This document shows, piece by piece, positions 15,501 through 21,996 of a stretch of 37,969 bases of DNA. Numbering within the stretch: position 1 is the first letter of the stretch; the number at the start of each line of letters is the position of its first letter. The translations under genes and the position numbers were made by a program. The notes beneath the pieces were generated by a model. That model saw only the letters and a list, made by a program, of their open reading frames with translations. It had not been told where the DNA came from and did not search any database. Source of the stretch: an uncultured Eubacterium sp. (GTDB taxonomy: Bacteria > Bacillota > Clostridia > Lachnospirales > Lachnospiraceae); NCBI GenBank assembly GCA_947385775.1, contig CANDMI010000034.1:1-37969 (forward strand), read 5' to 3'.

Positions 15501-17555
15501 TGCATGGAGCTTGCGCAAAAGGCGGTTAAGATCACCTTAGAGGAATGTAAGACAAAGCAACAGCTTGGGCGGCTGGTGCAGGCGATGTATAAGGCGATGT
15601 GGCATGAAAAGCTGGATTATCCGGTCAGCAGGTTTAACACCGACAGGCTTTGCGATTTTATTTTGGCATATAAAAGGCTGCTGGGCAGGCTGCCTGGCCC
15701 AAAAGCCATCCTAAACGAATTGGTGGAGCAGTCCGTTTCCGGAAAGATACGTATGCCCCAAAGGAAGGAAAAAACCCAGCTGGACGCGGTGAAAGAATAT
15801 CTGGCGCAGATGGCCGTAGAATGCGGCTATACCTACCATATGCAGTTATGGATGCCGGTGCTGCCAGACCATATTTATTTACAGGAATTTGGCGAGTTTG
15901 CGGAGCGCAGCTTTAAAGACGGCGCATGGCCAGCGCAGTCCGGGGCGTGGGGGCTTGAGATCGTGCTTGGAAAGATCGACGACCCGGAAAACCAAAACCA
16001 GATGCCGTTATTTTTCGATTTTGCAAAGACCGGGCATCTTGCGGTGTTTGGAAGCATCGTAAGCGGCAAGAGCACGCTGTTGCAGACCATGGCATACGCT
16101 TTGATCCACCGTTTTACGCCGGAGTTTGTCAATATTTACGCTTTGGATTTTAGCAGTAAAATGATGTCCGCTTTTGAAGACGCGCCCCATGTGGGCGGCG
16201 TGATGTACGAAAACGACCTGGATAAGATCAGCAAGTTTTTTAACATGATAGACGCTGTGTTACAGGAGCGAAAGACGCTTTTGCGGGGCGGCAATTACAG
16301 CCAGTATGTGCAAAAAAACGGCGTTACGATGCCAGCCATCGTTATATTTGTGGATAATTACGCTTCCTTTAAAGAAAAGACAAATGAAGACTATGAAGAG
16401 CTTATGATCGCGCTTTCCAAGGAGGGCGTAAGCCAGGGGATTTATCTGGTCGTGTCAGGCGGGGGCGTTGGCATGAACGATGTGACTTCGCGGCTTTGCG
16501 AAAACATCACGACGGCGCTTTGCTTGCAGCTCCAGGAGCGGTATGAATACATTGACCTTTTACATACGAATGTAATTGAGGTAATGCCGGAGGGCGGGAT
16601 AAAAGGAAGGGGCCTTACGGATTACGAGGGACGCATCCTGGAATTTCAGACCGCGCTTTCTCTAAAAGCGGAAAATGACTATGAGCGGATGGAGCTTATC
16701 CGGGCAAAATGTGAGGAAATGAAACGGGCATGGACGGGAAAGCGGGCAAAGCCGGTGCCGGAAATCCCGAAAAAACCAGTGTGGTCCCAGTTCCATATTT
16801 TGGAAGATTATCAAAAAATGCTCTTAACGCCGGACTTTTTGCCTGTAGGCTACGATATGGCAAACGCCCAGATCTACGGAATCCCGCTTCGCCAGACCTA
16901 CTGCTATACGGCATACGGCACGGCGCGCTCCGGAAAGACCAATTTTTTAAAGGTATGCTTGCAGGCCGCGTTGGAGAAAGAGGGAAAGGTGTGCGTGATC
17001 GACAACGAAGCGCATGACTTACAAAGCTATGCGTCATCCGGACTTGATTACGTGGAGGATGAAAAAGGGCTGTACGACTATTTTACAGAGCTTTTGCCTG
17101 TGTTTAAGGAACGAAATCAAAAGAAGCATGAAATGCAGGGAAGAGACTGCGAGGAAGAGGAGATCTTTGATGAAATGTCAAAATTTATACCGTATTTTAT
17201 CTTTATCGCGGATATCAAAGAGCTGGCCCTTTTGATCAACGGCTCCCAGTATGACATGAGGGGATTTTTTAAAAACATCCTGGAAAAGGGGAGTCTGCAC
17301 CACATTTATTTCTTCAGCGCCATTTCCTTAAAAGACCATTCCGACATTATGGGGGATGAGCTGTATGAAACCTTTACCGGATATAAAACGGGCATCCATT
17401 TTGGCGGGAATATGGCGGACAACCGGGTATTGAATTTTGAACACATTCCATACAATGAGCAGACAAAGCCGCTGCCGCCAGGCGTGGGATGCCTGCCGGA
17501 CTCGGGGGCTGGGACGGATACCGAAAGGGTTGTCCTGCCTATGGCTAGGAGGTAG
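12576..17555 (+). CDS. essC: EssC-like type VII secretion ATPase (FtsK/SpoIIIE)
   Basis: The 1659-residue motor of a type VIIb secretion system. GGAGG at 12563-12567 sets the ATG. The N-terminal ~200 residues are cytosolic and contain an FHA domain (~112-185; IGEKADNDIS, SRSHAAI, SLNGTYVN, with Glu replacing the usual Arg of the first motif). Two membrane helices lie at ~262-315, then a coiled linker and a domain typical of EssC. Three FtsK-type ATPase domains follow, with P-loops GTTGSGKS (716), GSIVSGKS (1159) and GTARSGKT (1448). Domain 1 has a full Walker B (FIIIDEF, Asp826); domains 2 and 3 have IFVDN and IFIAD, lacking the catalytic Glu, as expected for regulatory domains. It secretes WXG100-type dimers. 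It is embedded among kinases, FHA proteins and WXG100 genes, and length matches Firmicutes EssC/YukBA. Confidence 0.95.
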   Translation: MNVILSAYSKEAFREYQLPSVNNADFTITFKSDFFHLKKNRSVYLEVMDHVWSFKQSKDYSIHKDASVYEGQPLADKDVLNLYIDGEEKIVLIVKYVNSLFHAYEKFSLAGISQITIGEKADNDISYDYMKLVSRSHAAIVREGAGFKLVNHSLNGTYVNSYRMDKERLLSPGACIDIMGLRLIYLGDCLAVDTAGSHAKVNRQKLKAMPKKQAGAFKQAMPVSSGKSVYHRSPRTFYEMTQGEIEIEGPPQAGQEKPQSVFLTIGPSFTMTLPMIAGSMLMMSPGSGGNSISMYSGIVMSVSSAVLGVFWALQSLRSQKKEEAEKKRARFERYSEYLLDKTEEIKGKYESASQKLFEMYPDAGTSLTYDESTGLLWSRNPSHEDFLEHRLGMGNAPFPVKIQTPKEKFSVYKDEMEDKPRFIKENYETLYDVPLSVDLAKHKLIGIVGGQQKAGAIEIAKLLAAQIAANNCYTDVKMGFFYDSGISNEEKEWEFAKWLPHVWSEDKKTRYCASNAEQASDVFYELTKVFRARLEEEDGFPSSEKQLPKPYYILFISDMGLLDGELIARYIMGRHEAAGLTACILTSRYEELPNECDFIIENTARYQGMYEVALGEEKGQKIQFDQIDGFRLERFSRHLATLQVQEMEKGGEIPNALSFFEMLGVSSPKELPVRELWAKNRTYDNIKGMVGEKAGGVACYLDVHEKYHGPHGLVAGTTGSGKSETLQTYMLSLAVNYSPDDIGFFIIDYKGGGMANLFDGLPHMVGQISNLSGNQVKRAMISIKSENRRRQRVFTEHGVNNINLYTRLYKNGEAALPVPHLFIIIDEFAELKREEPEFMRELISVAQVGRSLGVHMILATQKPSGTVDDNIWSNSKFRLCLRVQDKQDSNDMLHKPDAAYITQAGRCYLQVGNDEVYELFQSGYSGAAYEENVAVGSTEIAKLLQLNGNVEMTGASAKFSQKQKVEYLWMEKLAECMELAQKAVKITLEECKTKQQLGRLVQAMYKAMWHEKLDYPVSRFNTDRLCDFILAYKRLLGRLPGPKAILNELVEQSVSGKIRMPQRKEKTQLDAVKEYLAQMAVECGYTYHMQLWMPVLPDHIYLQEFGEFAERSFKDGAWPAQSGAWGLEIVLGKIDDPENQNQMPLFFDFAKTGHLAVFGSIVSGKSTLLQTMAYALIHRFTPEFVNIYALDFSSKMMSAFEDAPHVGGVMYENDLDKISKFFNMIDAVLQERKTLLRGGNYSQYVQKNGVTMPAIVIFVDNYASFKEKTNEDYEELMIALSKEGVSQGIYLVVSGGGVGMNDVTSRLCENITTALCLQLQERYEYIDLLHTNVIEVMPEGGIKGRGLTDYEGRILEFQTALSLKAENDYERMELIRAKCEEMKRAWTGKRAKPVPEIPKKPVWSQFHILEDYQKMLLTPDFLPVGYDMANAQIYGIPLRQTYCYTAYGTARSGKTNFLKVCLQAALEKEGKVCVIDNEAHDLQSYASSGLDYVEDEKGLYDYFTELLPVFKERNQKKHEMQGRDCEEEEIFDEMSKFIPYFIFIADIKELALLINGSQYDMRGFFKNILEKGSLHHIYFFSAISLKDHSDIMGDELYETFTGYKTGIHFGGNMADNRVLNFEHIPYNEQTKPLPPGVGCLPDSGAGTDTERVVLPMARR

Positions 17556-17561
17556 CGGGAA

Positions 17562-18308
17562 TTGGTAAGTATGCTTGTTTACGGCCTTGGGCAAAAGGAG
17601 CGGGGGGAGCTTTCGCGGATGGTGAAAGACGCGTTTGCGTACCTTTCCGACGAAGAGCTAAAACTGCTTTGCCTTTCCGCTCCGGCTGCGCTTTTGGAAT
17701 ATTTAGAAAAAGCGCCGCTATTGGACCTTGCCTGCGTAGGCGTAAACGGGCAGGAGGAGATTACGCTTTTGCGCCGTATCCGAAGCCAGTATGCAAAAGC
17801 GGAGCTTTTTTTGATAGCGGACGCTGCGGTTTCACCGATGAAATATTTAACGCCGGATGTGCGGGCGGCTTCGCTGCTGCTTTCTCCGTATGAGCAGGAG
17901 CAGCTAAGGCAGGTGTTGCAGGAGTTTTTAAGAAGCTGCCTTGGGGAAAGGGAAAGCCTTGAAACGGAAAAGGAGTTTCTTGTAATTGAAAACCGCGAGG
18001 GAAAAACGCTGATCCCGTTACGGCAGATTTATTATATCGAAGTGCGGGAGCGCAAGATCTTTATCCGCGTGAAAAACAAAGAATACAGCAAGTACGATTC
18101 GATGGAGCATATGTTGGAGCAGCTTCCGGACTGGTTCGTGCGCTGCCACAGGAGCTTTGCGTTTAACGCGCAGCATTTAGAGCGGGTGAAGCTTTCCGAA
18201 AACGCGGTTTATTTAGAGCACGGCATGACGATCCCGTTATCAAGAAGCTATAAATCGGCAATGAAGGAGTATATGCAAAGGCAGGGCCATGGACGCGATA
18301 GGTTATAA
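17562..18308 (+). CDS. LytTR-family regulator with degenerate receiver
   Basis: A 248-residue transcription regulator. TTG 17562 is favoured because AGGAGG (17547-17552) lies nine bases before it; ATG 17571 would be 18 bases away. Residues ~137-238 are a LytTR DNA-binding domain (LRQIYYIEVRERKIFIRVKN, WFVRCHRSFAFN, then LSRSYKSAMKEYM). These proteins bind pairs of ~9-bp direct repeats. The first ~125 residues have receiver-like strand/helix spacing, but the phosphoacceptor position reads LACVGVNG instead of LDIxMPxxDG. The N-terminal acidic pair and the conserved KP lysine (here SP) are also missing. It is therefore probably not controlled by a histidine kinase; phosphorylation by the local Ser/Thr kinases or ligand binding are alternatives. 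It overlaps the next gene by 20 bases. Confidence 0.85.
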   Translation: MVSMLVYGLGQKERGELSRMVKDAFAYLSDEELKLLCLSAPAALLEYLEKAPLLDLACVGVNGQEEITLLRRIRSQYAKAELFLIADAAVSPMKYLTPDVRAASLLLSPYEQEQLRQVLQEFLRSCLGERESLETEKEFLVIENREGKTLIPLRQIYYIEVRERKIFIRVKNKEYSKYDSMEHMLEQLPDWFVRCHRSFAFNAQHLERVKLSENAVYLEHGMTIPLSRSYKSAMKEYMQRQGHGRDRL

Positions 18309-18921
18309 CGACGACTGTTATGAGATTTATTATATGAAAGAGAGCGGGTTAAAGCTGCTTTTGGCGGGGCTTGGGCAGGAGGGCTGGTACGGGCTGTTTT
18401 CCGTAAAAGTGAATAAGGATACGGCAAATGAGACGCTTGCCGGATTATACCAGGACGGCGTGATCGACTGGGACGATTCCGGCGACGCGGTAAAGGTCAG
18501 ACAGCCCTTTGCCGGGATGCTTGACGCGATGCTGGAAAAAAAGGTGTGCGTCACCGCGCAGATGCCCTGGGAGGACGCGTTTGTCCGCTGCTTTTATCTT
18601 TCGGCCTCCGCTTCGGTATTGACGCAAAAAAGCCGCAGGGAGGAAAAGACGCTTGGGATGGCAAAGCTTAGCCTGCCCCGGTGGATGCGGCTTTTAGAAG
18701 ACGACTGCGGGCGCATGGAAACGGGCGAAAGCTGTATTCTAACCTGCCAAAGCAGCAAAAACGGCCGCGTGTACCGGCGCATACAGGTGAAACGGTCCGG
18801 GCTTCGCTCGTTTTTCTTAGAATGGGAAGGGGACGAAGACGGAAAGCTTTCCTGTATGCTTGAAGAGCTTGCGGGCGCGCTTACGGCAGCGCTTGGCCTG
18901 GATTGGCTTTATTTGGATTAA
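18289..18921 (+). CDS. T7SS-linked protein of unknown family, EspG-like pattern
   Basis: A 210-residue protein starting at ATG 18289 inside the end of the LytTR gene. No signal peptide or membrane helix. The first ~85 residues have the run of a small winged-helix-like unit: a Y-rich start, LLLAGLGQEGWYGLF, then ETLAGLYQDGVIDWDDSGDAVKVRQPFAGML. This is reminiscent of mycobacterial EspG chaperones (an ELAAAGL-type helix, 'D-x-x-G' turn and Pro-x-x-x-x-x-x-V strand), which hold PE-PPE substrates. The remainder is alpha/beta with a C-terminal helix of the kind EELAGALTAALGL, also similar to the EspG end. Similarity is by eye only; sequence identity is low. Position between LytTR and EsaB supports a secretion role such as substrate chaperone. 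Confidence 0.6.
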   Translation: MDAIGYNDDCYEIYYMKESGLKLLLAGLGQEGWYGLFSVKVNKDTANETLAGLYQDGVIDWDDSGDAVKVRQPFAGMLDAMLEKKVCVTAQMPWEDAFVRCFYLSASASVLTQKSRREEKTLGMAKLSLPRWMRLLEDDCGRMETGESCILTCQSSKNGRVYRRIQVKRSGLRSFFLEWEGDEDGKLSCMLEELAGALTAALGLDWLYLD

Positions 18922-18958
18922 ATTGGCTTGACTTAAATGGCAAAGGGGGGCTTTTCGA

Positions 18959-19207
18959 ATGATTTTAGTGGATGTAAGCATACCCGCGGTGGATGCGAAT
19001 TACGATTTTATGCTGGATGAAAATGTGCCGGTGGCGCAGGTCATGGAGGAGATCAGCGAGATGATCTCCAAAAAAGTAAAGGAAAAAAAGCCGGCGCGGA
19101 TCACGGACTTTGTGTTATATTCCATGGACACCGGAACGCTCTTAGATTACGGCGTAAGCCTTTATGCGAATGGCATCCGGGATGGGAGCCGCCTGATCTT
19201 TGTCTGA
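18959..19207 (+). CDS. esaB: EsaB/YukD ubiquitin-like T7SS protein
   Basis: An 82-residue ubiquitin-like protein of the YukD/EsaB family, a cytosolic accessory component of type VIIb secretion. AAAGGGGGG precedes the ATG. The fold is recognisable from sequence: a first strand (MILVDVSIPA), an acidic turn with YDFMLDENVPV, a helix (AQVMEEISEMISKKV), then the strand FVLYSMDTGTLLD and the family-typical end GVSLYANGIRDGSRLIFV (L-x-x-x-GI-x-DGD-x-L-x-L in relatives). Length matches the family (~80 aa). It follows the EspG-like gene closely and is the last gene before a 185-base gap, so it may close the transcription unit that includes EssC. Confidence 0.9.
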   Translation: MILVDVSIPAVDANYDFMLDENVPVAQVMEEISEMISKKVKEKKPARITDFVLYSMDTGTLLDYGVSLYANGIRDGSRLIFV

Positions 19208-19226
19208 ATTTCATAAAAAATGCCGT

Positions 19227-19254
19227 TTGGACATACAAACAGGTCAAGTAATAC
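19227..19254 (+). promoter_or_regulatory. Candidate promoter for the WXG100 gene array
   Basis: TTGGAC (19227-19232) and TAATAC (19249-19254) are 16 bases apart in the largest gap (19208-19392) inside the secretion series. They would give the small secreted proteins their own, stronger transcript. The leader is A-rich. A later TATAGT at 19284 lacks a good -35. Confidence 0.35.
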
Positions 19255-19392
19255 ATTCAGGCGCTTTTCATAAAAAAACCTGCTATAGTTATCATCAGCA
19301 GGAGGGAACAAATAAAAAAGAAAAAACAGGAAATAAAATCAAGAAATAATATCAAAAAAACGGTACAACCGCAGGGTGATGGAGGATTGAAA

Positions 19393-19734
19393 ATGGAAGC
19401 TTCGATGCAGTTTAAGCAATTAAGGCGTCTGGCGAAAGAACTGGAGCAATGCGGGAGCTGCCTTTCATCCAATATCAGCAAACTGGACGCATTGTGTGAA
19501 AGCCGCTACAGCAAACCGTTGGAAAAAAATCTCCAGGCGCAAAGCGCTTTCTTAAAAAAACAGGCGGGCGCGTTAAAGGATATGGCGGCTGTATTGGAAC
19601 AGGCGGTTTACCTCTATGAAAGGACGGAGGAGTCCATCATACAGGAAGGGGAAGCGGACGTAAGAAAATACGACGAATCGCTTCGGGCAGTCAGCCTTTC
19701 CGATATGGCGCATGTCCCGGTAAAGTTAGTATAA
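19393..19734 (+). CDS. WXG100-superfamily-like helical protein without WxG
   Basis: A 113-residue protein from ATG 19393 with GGAGG at 19381-19385; an in-frame TTG at 19387 is too close to that site. It is almost wholly helical with two long amphipathic stretches and a break near residues 35-42, the hairpin layout of WXG100 proteins. The turn has no WxG (CESRYSKPL instead). The second helix carries YERTE, the Y-x-x-x-D/E export motif shared with its neighbours. Two Cys near the turn are unusual. It is the first gene of a seven-gene array of small helical proteins and could be the partner of one of the WXG100 proteins, or a Lap-like targeting factor. No signal peptide. Confidence 0.7.
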   Translation: MEASMQFKQLRRLAKELEQCGSCLSSNISKLDALCESRYSKPLEKNLQAQSAFLKKQAGALKDMAAVLEQAVYLYERTEESIIQEGEADVRKYDESLRAVSLSDMAHVPVKLV

Positions 19735-19749
19735 GGAAAGGGGCAGGAT

Positions 19750-20052
19750 ATGGCAGAAAAGATCCGGGTCCATACAGGCAGGCTTGGAACGGACGCGCAG
19801 CGTATGCTTTCGCTGGCGCAAAATATGGAAAAACAAATTGACGCGATGCGCCAAAGCGTCACGGTTCTTGGAAACATGTGGGAAGGCCCGGGGCAGGCGG
19901 CGTTTCAAAAAGCCTTTTTGGACGATGTAAAGACCATCCTTGCGGCAGTACAGGAGATGGAGGGCGTCTGCGGATTTGATGAAAACGCAAAGGCCAAGTA
20001 TGAACAGTGTGAAAAAAAGATTGGGGCGTTGGTTGACGAGATTAAAGTTTAA
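19750..20052 (+). CDS. WXG100 protein 1
   Basis: A 100-residue EsxA-type protein. RBS AAAGGGGCAGG. Two helices are joined by the MWEG turn (Trp44-Gly46), followed by the conserved F-x-x-x-F pattern (GQAAFQKAF), and the second helix ends with YEQCE, the YxxxE export motif. It has no signal peptide, as expected for cargo of the FtsK-type secretion ATPase. Such proteins dimerise as four-helix bundles. It is somewhat more divergent from the pair at 20117 and 21190 and may be the partner of the preceding WxG-less protein. Confidence 0.9.
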   Translation: MAEKIRVHTGRLGTDAQRMLSLAQNMEKQIDAMRQSVTVLGNMWEGPGQAAFQKAFLDDVKTILAAVQEMEGVCGFDENAKAKYEQCEKKIGALVDEIKV

Positions 20053-20116
20053 AATCAAAGCTTGAATCAAGAAAATAAAGTTTCATGTAAGATAAAGATA
20101 AGGAAGATTATTTGAT

Positions 20117-20425
20117 ATGGCACAATTTACAGTTACTACAGCATTACTGAATCAAAAGGCAGGGGAACTTCGCTCCAGCAACCGGAATCTGATATTGCAG
20201 TTTAATAACTTAAAAAGCCAGCATCAGGCATTAAATGGGATGTGGGAAGGCGATGCAAGGCAGGCTTTTGACAAAGCGTTTAACCGTGATATCCAGCAGA
20301 TGCAGAATTTCTACAACGAAATGGAAAACTATATTACAAAGTTGGTAGAGGTGGCAAAAAATTATGAACGGGCAGAATACCGTAATGTTATGGAAGTGAC
20401 AAGGCGCACAAAACGATATAAATAA
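20117..20425 (+). CDS. WXG100 protein 2 (paralogue of the 21190 gene)
   Basis: A 102-residue EsxA-type protein with MWEG at 42-45 (W43), AFDKAF and the export motif YERAE. RBS AAGGAAG. About 75-80% of residues are the same as in the gene at 21190, and the first 24 residues differ at a single position. The 5' untranslated sequence from TTTGATATGG onward is shared as well, so the copies arose by tandem duplication over 1073 bp. The C-terminus differs (RRTKRYK instead of HVRTYK), suggesting divergence of partner or recognition. It fits the classical EsxA role: secreted, required co-substrate of the system. Confidence 0.92.
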   Translation: MAQFTVTTALLNQKAGELRSSNRNLILQFNNLKSQHQALNGMWEGDARQAFDKAFNRDIQQMQNFYNEMENYITKLVEVAKNYERAEYRNVMEVTRRTKRYK

Positions 20426-20457
20426 GATAGAAAAGGATAGCAACAGGAGGGCAGGGG

Positions 20458-20775
20458 ATGTCGGATTTCCGTCTAAAGGTATCGGCAGAAGACTTGCAGC
20501 GGGGGGCGCAGCAGATAGAGAGCCAGATTACAGGCATAGAAAAATCCTGGAATCGCTTTTACGAGCTGGCAGGCGCGTCCAGATATTACTGGGAGGGGGA
20601 CGCTTCCGATTACAGAAAAAGGCTTTTAGAACAGACAAGGCAGGATTTGCAGGCGGCCATCTTACGGCTAAAGGAGTGCCCGGTCAGTTTATTGAAAATG
20701 GCGGGGGTATATGTGGAGGCCGAAAAACAGGCGGCGGAGTTAATAAACGCCCTGCCGGACAACGTACTCGATTAA
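20458..20775 (+). CDS. WXG100 protein 3 (divergent)
   Basis: A 105-residue small helical protein with YYWEG at 43-47, a positively charged first helix end, and YVEAE as C-terminal export motif. RBS GGAGGGCAGGGG. The turn carries WEGDASDYRKRL, where relatives have a phenylalanine; this Y-R variant resembles the EsxB-like or DUF-type partners rather than EsxA. It is 17 bases from the next gene, which also belongs to the family, so these two may form a heterodimer. No signal peptide. Confidence 0.85.
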   Translation: MSDFRLKVSAEDLQRGAQQIESQITGIEKSWNRFYELAGASRYYWEGDASDYRKRLLEQTRQDLQAAILRLKECPVSLLKMAGVYVEAEKQAAELINALPDNVLD

Positions 20776-20791
20776 CGATAGGAGAGCGGCA

Positions 20792-21103
20792 ATGGCAAAG
20801 ACAGTGGATACGATCGAAATGGATTTTCGAAACGCCAAAAGGCAGGCCGATGAATTAGAACAGATTGCACAAAACTTAAAAACGCTTTCCGAGGGCCGGG
20901 CGCAGACTTGCCTTTTCGAAGTGGCGGCAAGCTGGAAAGGGGAAAACGCGTCGGCGTTTTGCAAAAAAGGGGCGGCGGCGTGCAGCCATATACAAAATTC
21001 CGCAAACGACCTGAAAAACGCGGCGGACACGCTGCGGCGCATCGCGGCAAATTTGTACGAAGCGGAAATGAAAAACTATGAAACCGCCCGTAACAGGGAA
21101 TAA
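20792..21103 (+). CDS. WXG100 protein 4 (divergent, WKG)
   Basis: A 103-residue helical protein with SWKGENASAF at 47-56, the WxG turn and following small/aromatic positions of the family. RBS GATAGGAGAG. Two cysteines (Cys57 and 64) follow the turn and Cys40 precedes it, unusual for this family. The C-terminal helix has YEAEMKNYETA; the canonical YxxxD/E spacing is not met exactly. If it lacks the export signal, its partner (probably the preceding protein) could supply it, as in EsxA-EsxB pairs where one subunit carries the signal. Confidence 0.82.
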   Translation: MAKTVDTIEMDFRNAKRQADELEQIAQNLKTLSEGRAQTCLFEVAASWKGENASAFCKKGAAACSHIQNSANDLKNAADTLRRIAANLYEAEMKNYETARNRE

Positions 21104-21189
21104 AATCAAAAAACGGATTAAAAAATGGCATCTTAGATGTAGCATATACATTTCAAGATAAATAAAAATTTTAAAGGAGGTCATTTGAT

Positions 21190-21492
21190 ATGGCACAATT
21201 TACAGTTACTACATCATTATTGAACCAAAAAGCAGGGGAGCTTCGCTCCAGCAACCGGAATCTGACCACACAGATCAACAACTTAAAGAGCCAGCATGCG
21301 GCTTTGAATGGAATGTGGGAAGGCGATGCGAAGCAGGCGTTTGACAAAGCGTTCAATCAGGATATTCAGCAGATGCAGAATTTCTACACAGAAATTGAAC
21401 ACTATATCGCAAAGCTTGCGGAAGTGGCGAAGAATTACGAACAGGCCGAAGCGAAAAACGTAGAGATCGCGCATGTAAGAACTTATAAATGA
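21190..21492 (+). CDS. WXG100 protein 5 (duplicate of the 20117 gene)
   Basis: A 100-residue EsxA-type protein with MWEG (W43), AFDKAF, and YEQAE. It has the strongest ribosome site of the array, AAAGGAGGT, suggesting the highest expression. It is the tandem paralogue of the gene 1073 bases upstream: the first 24 residues differ at a single position, with later changes mainly on helix surfaces. It follows an 86-base AT-rich gap that resembles the leader of its paralogue. Confidence 0.92.
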   Translation: MAQFTVTTSLLNQKAGELRSSNRNLTTQINNLKSQHAALNGMWEGDAKQAFDKAFNQDIQQMQNFYTEIEHYIAKLAEVAKNYEQAEAKNVEIAHVRTYK

Positions 21493-21607
21493 AGTTCACG
21501 TATGTTAAATCTTCTACCGCGTATGGGTGGAAAATAATAGCGGAATGGATTCCAAATGCCAGATTCTAAATACCAATTAAAAAAAGAAAAGAAGAGAGGT
21601 AAATAAA

Positions 21608-21925
21608 ATGACAGGAACATTAAAGGTAGAACCGAGCAGATTAAAGAGCACAGCGGCGAATTTTCAGTCCACAGGGCAGCATGTCCAGAGGATGACCCAG
21701 TCTATGACGGATATTGTAAACCAGCTCTCCGGCAGGATTTGGAGCGGCGAGGCGGCAGACGCTTACAAAAGAAAGTTTGGGCAGTTGCAGGATGATATCA
21801 ACCGCATGGTAAAAATGATCAATGAGCATGTGACAGACTTAAACGCGATGGCGTCCGAATACGAACGTGTGGAGAATACAAACAAAAACCTTGCCAATTC
21901 TTTAAAGGGAGATGTCATCTCATAA
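21608..21925 (+). CDS. WXG100 protein 6
   Basis: A 105-residue WXG100 protein with IWSGEAADAYKRKF at 44-57 (WSG turn) and the export motif YERVE near residue 84. RBS AGAGAGG followed by A-rich sequence. The N-terminus (MTGTLKVEPSRLKSTA) is typical of EsxA/EsxB homologues of Clostridia. It is the last of the seven small helical genes and is followed within 20 bases by a strong hairpin, which may protect or terminate the array transcript. Confidence 0.92.
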   Translation: MTGTLKVEPSRLKSTAANFQSTGQHVQRMTQSMTDIVNQLSGRIWSGEAADAYKRKFGQLQDDINRMVKMINEHVTDLNAMASEYERVENTNKNLANSLKGDVIS

Positions 21926-21942
21926 CTTGGAATAAGACTACG

Positions 21943-21974
21943 ACAATAGGACGCTTGTAAAAGCGTCTTATTGT
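21943..21974 (+). terminator. Strong 14-bp hairpin after the WXG100 array
   Basis: ACAATAGGACGCTT (21943-21956), loop GTAA, AAGCGTCTTATTGT (21961-21974); all 14 pairs form with a single G:T. There is no downstream T-run, so it may be a partial terminator or an mRNA-stabilising or processing element that uncouples the abundant WXG100 message from the membrane-protein message. Confidence 0.6.
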
Positions 21975-21996
21975 GATAGTTATGGAGAAACGTAAA

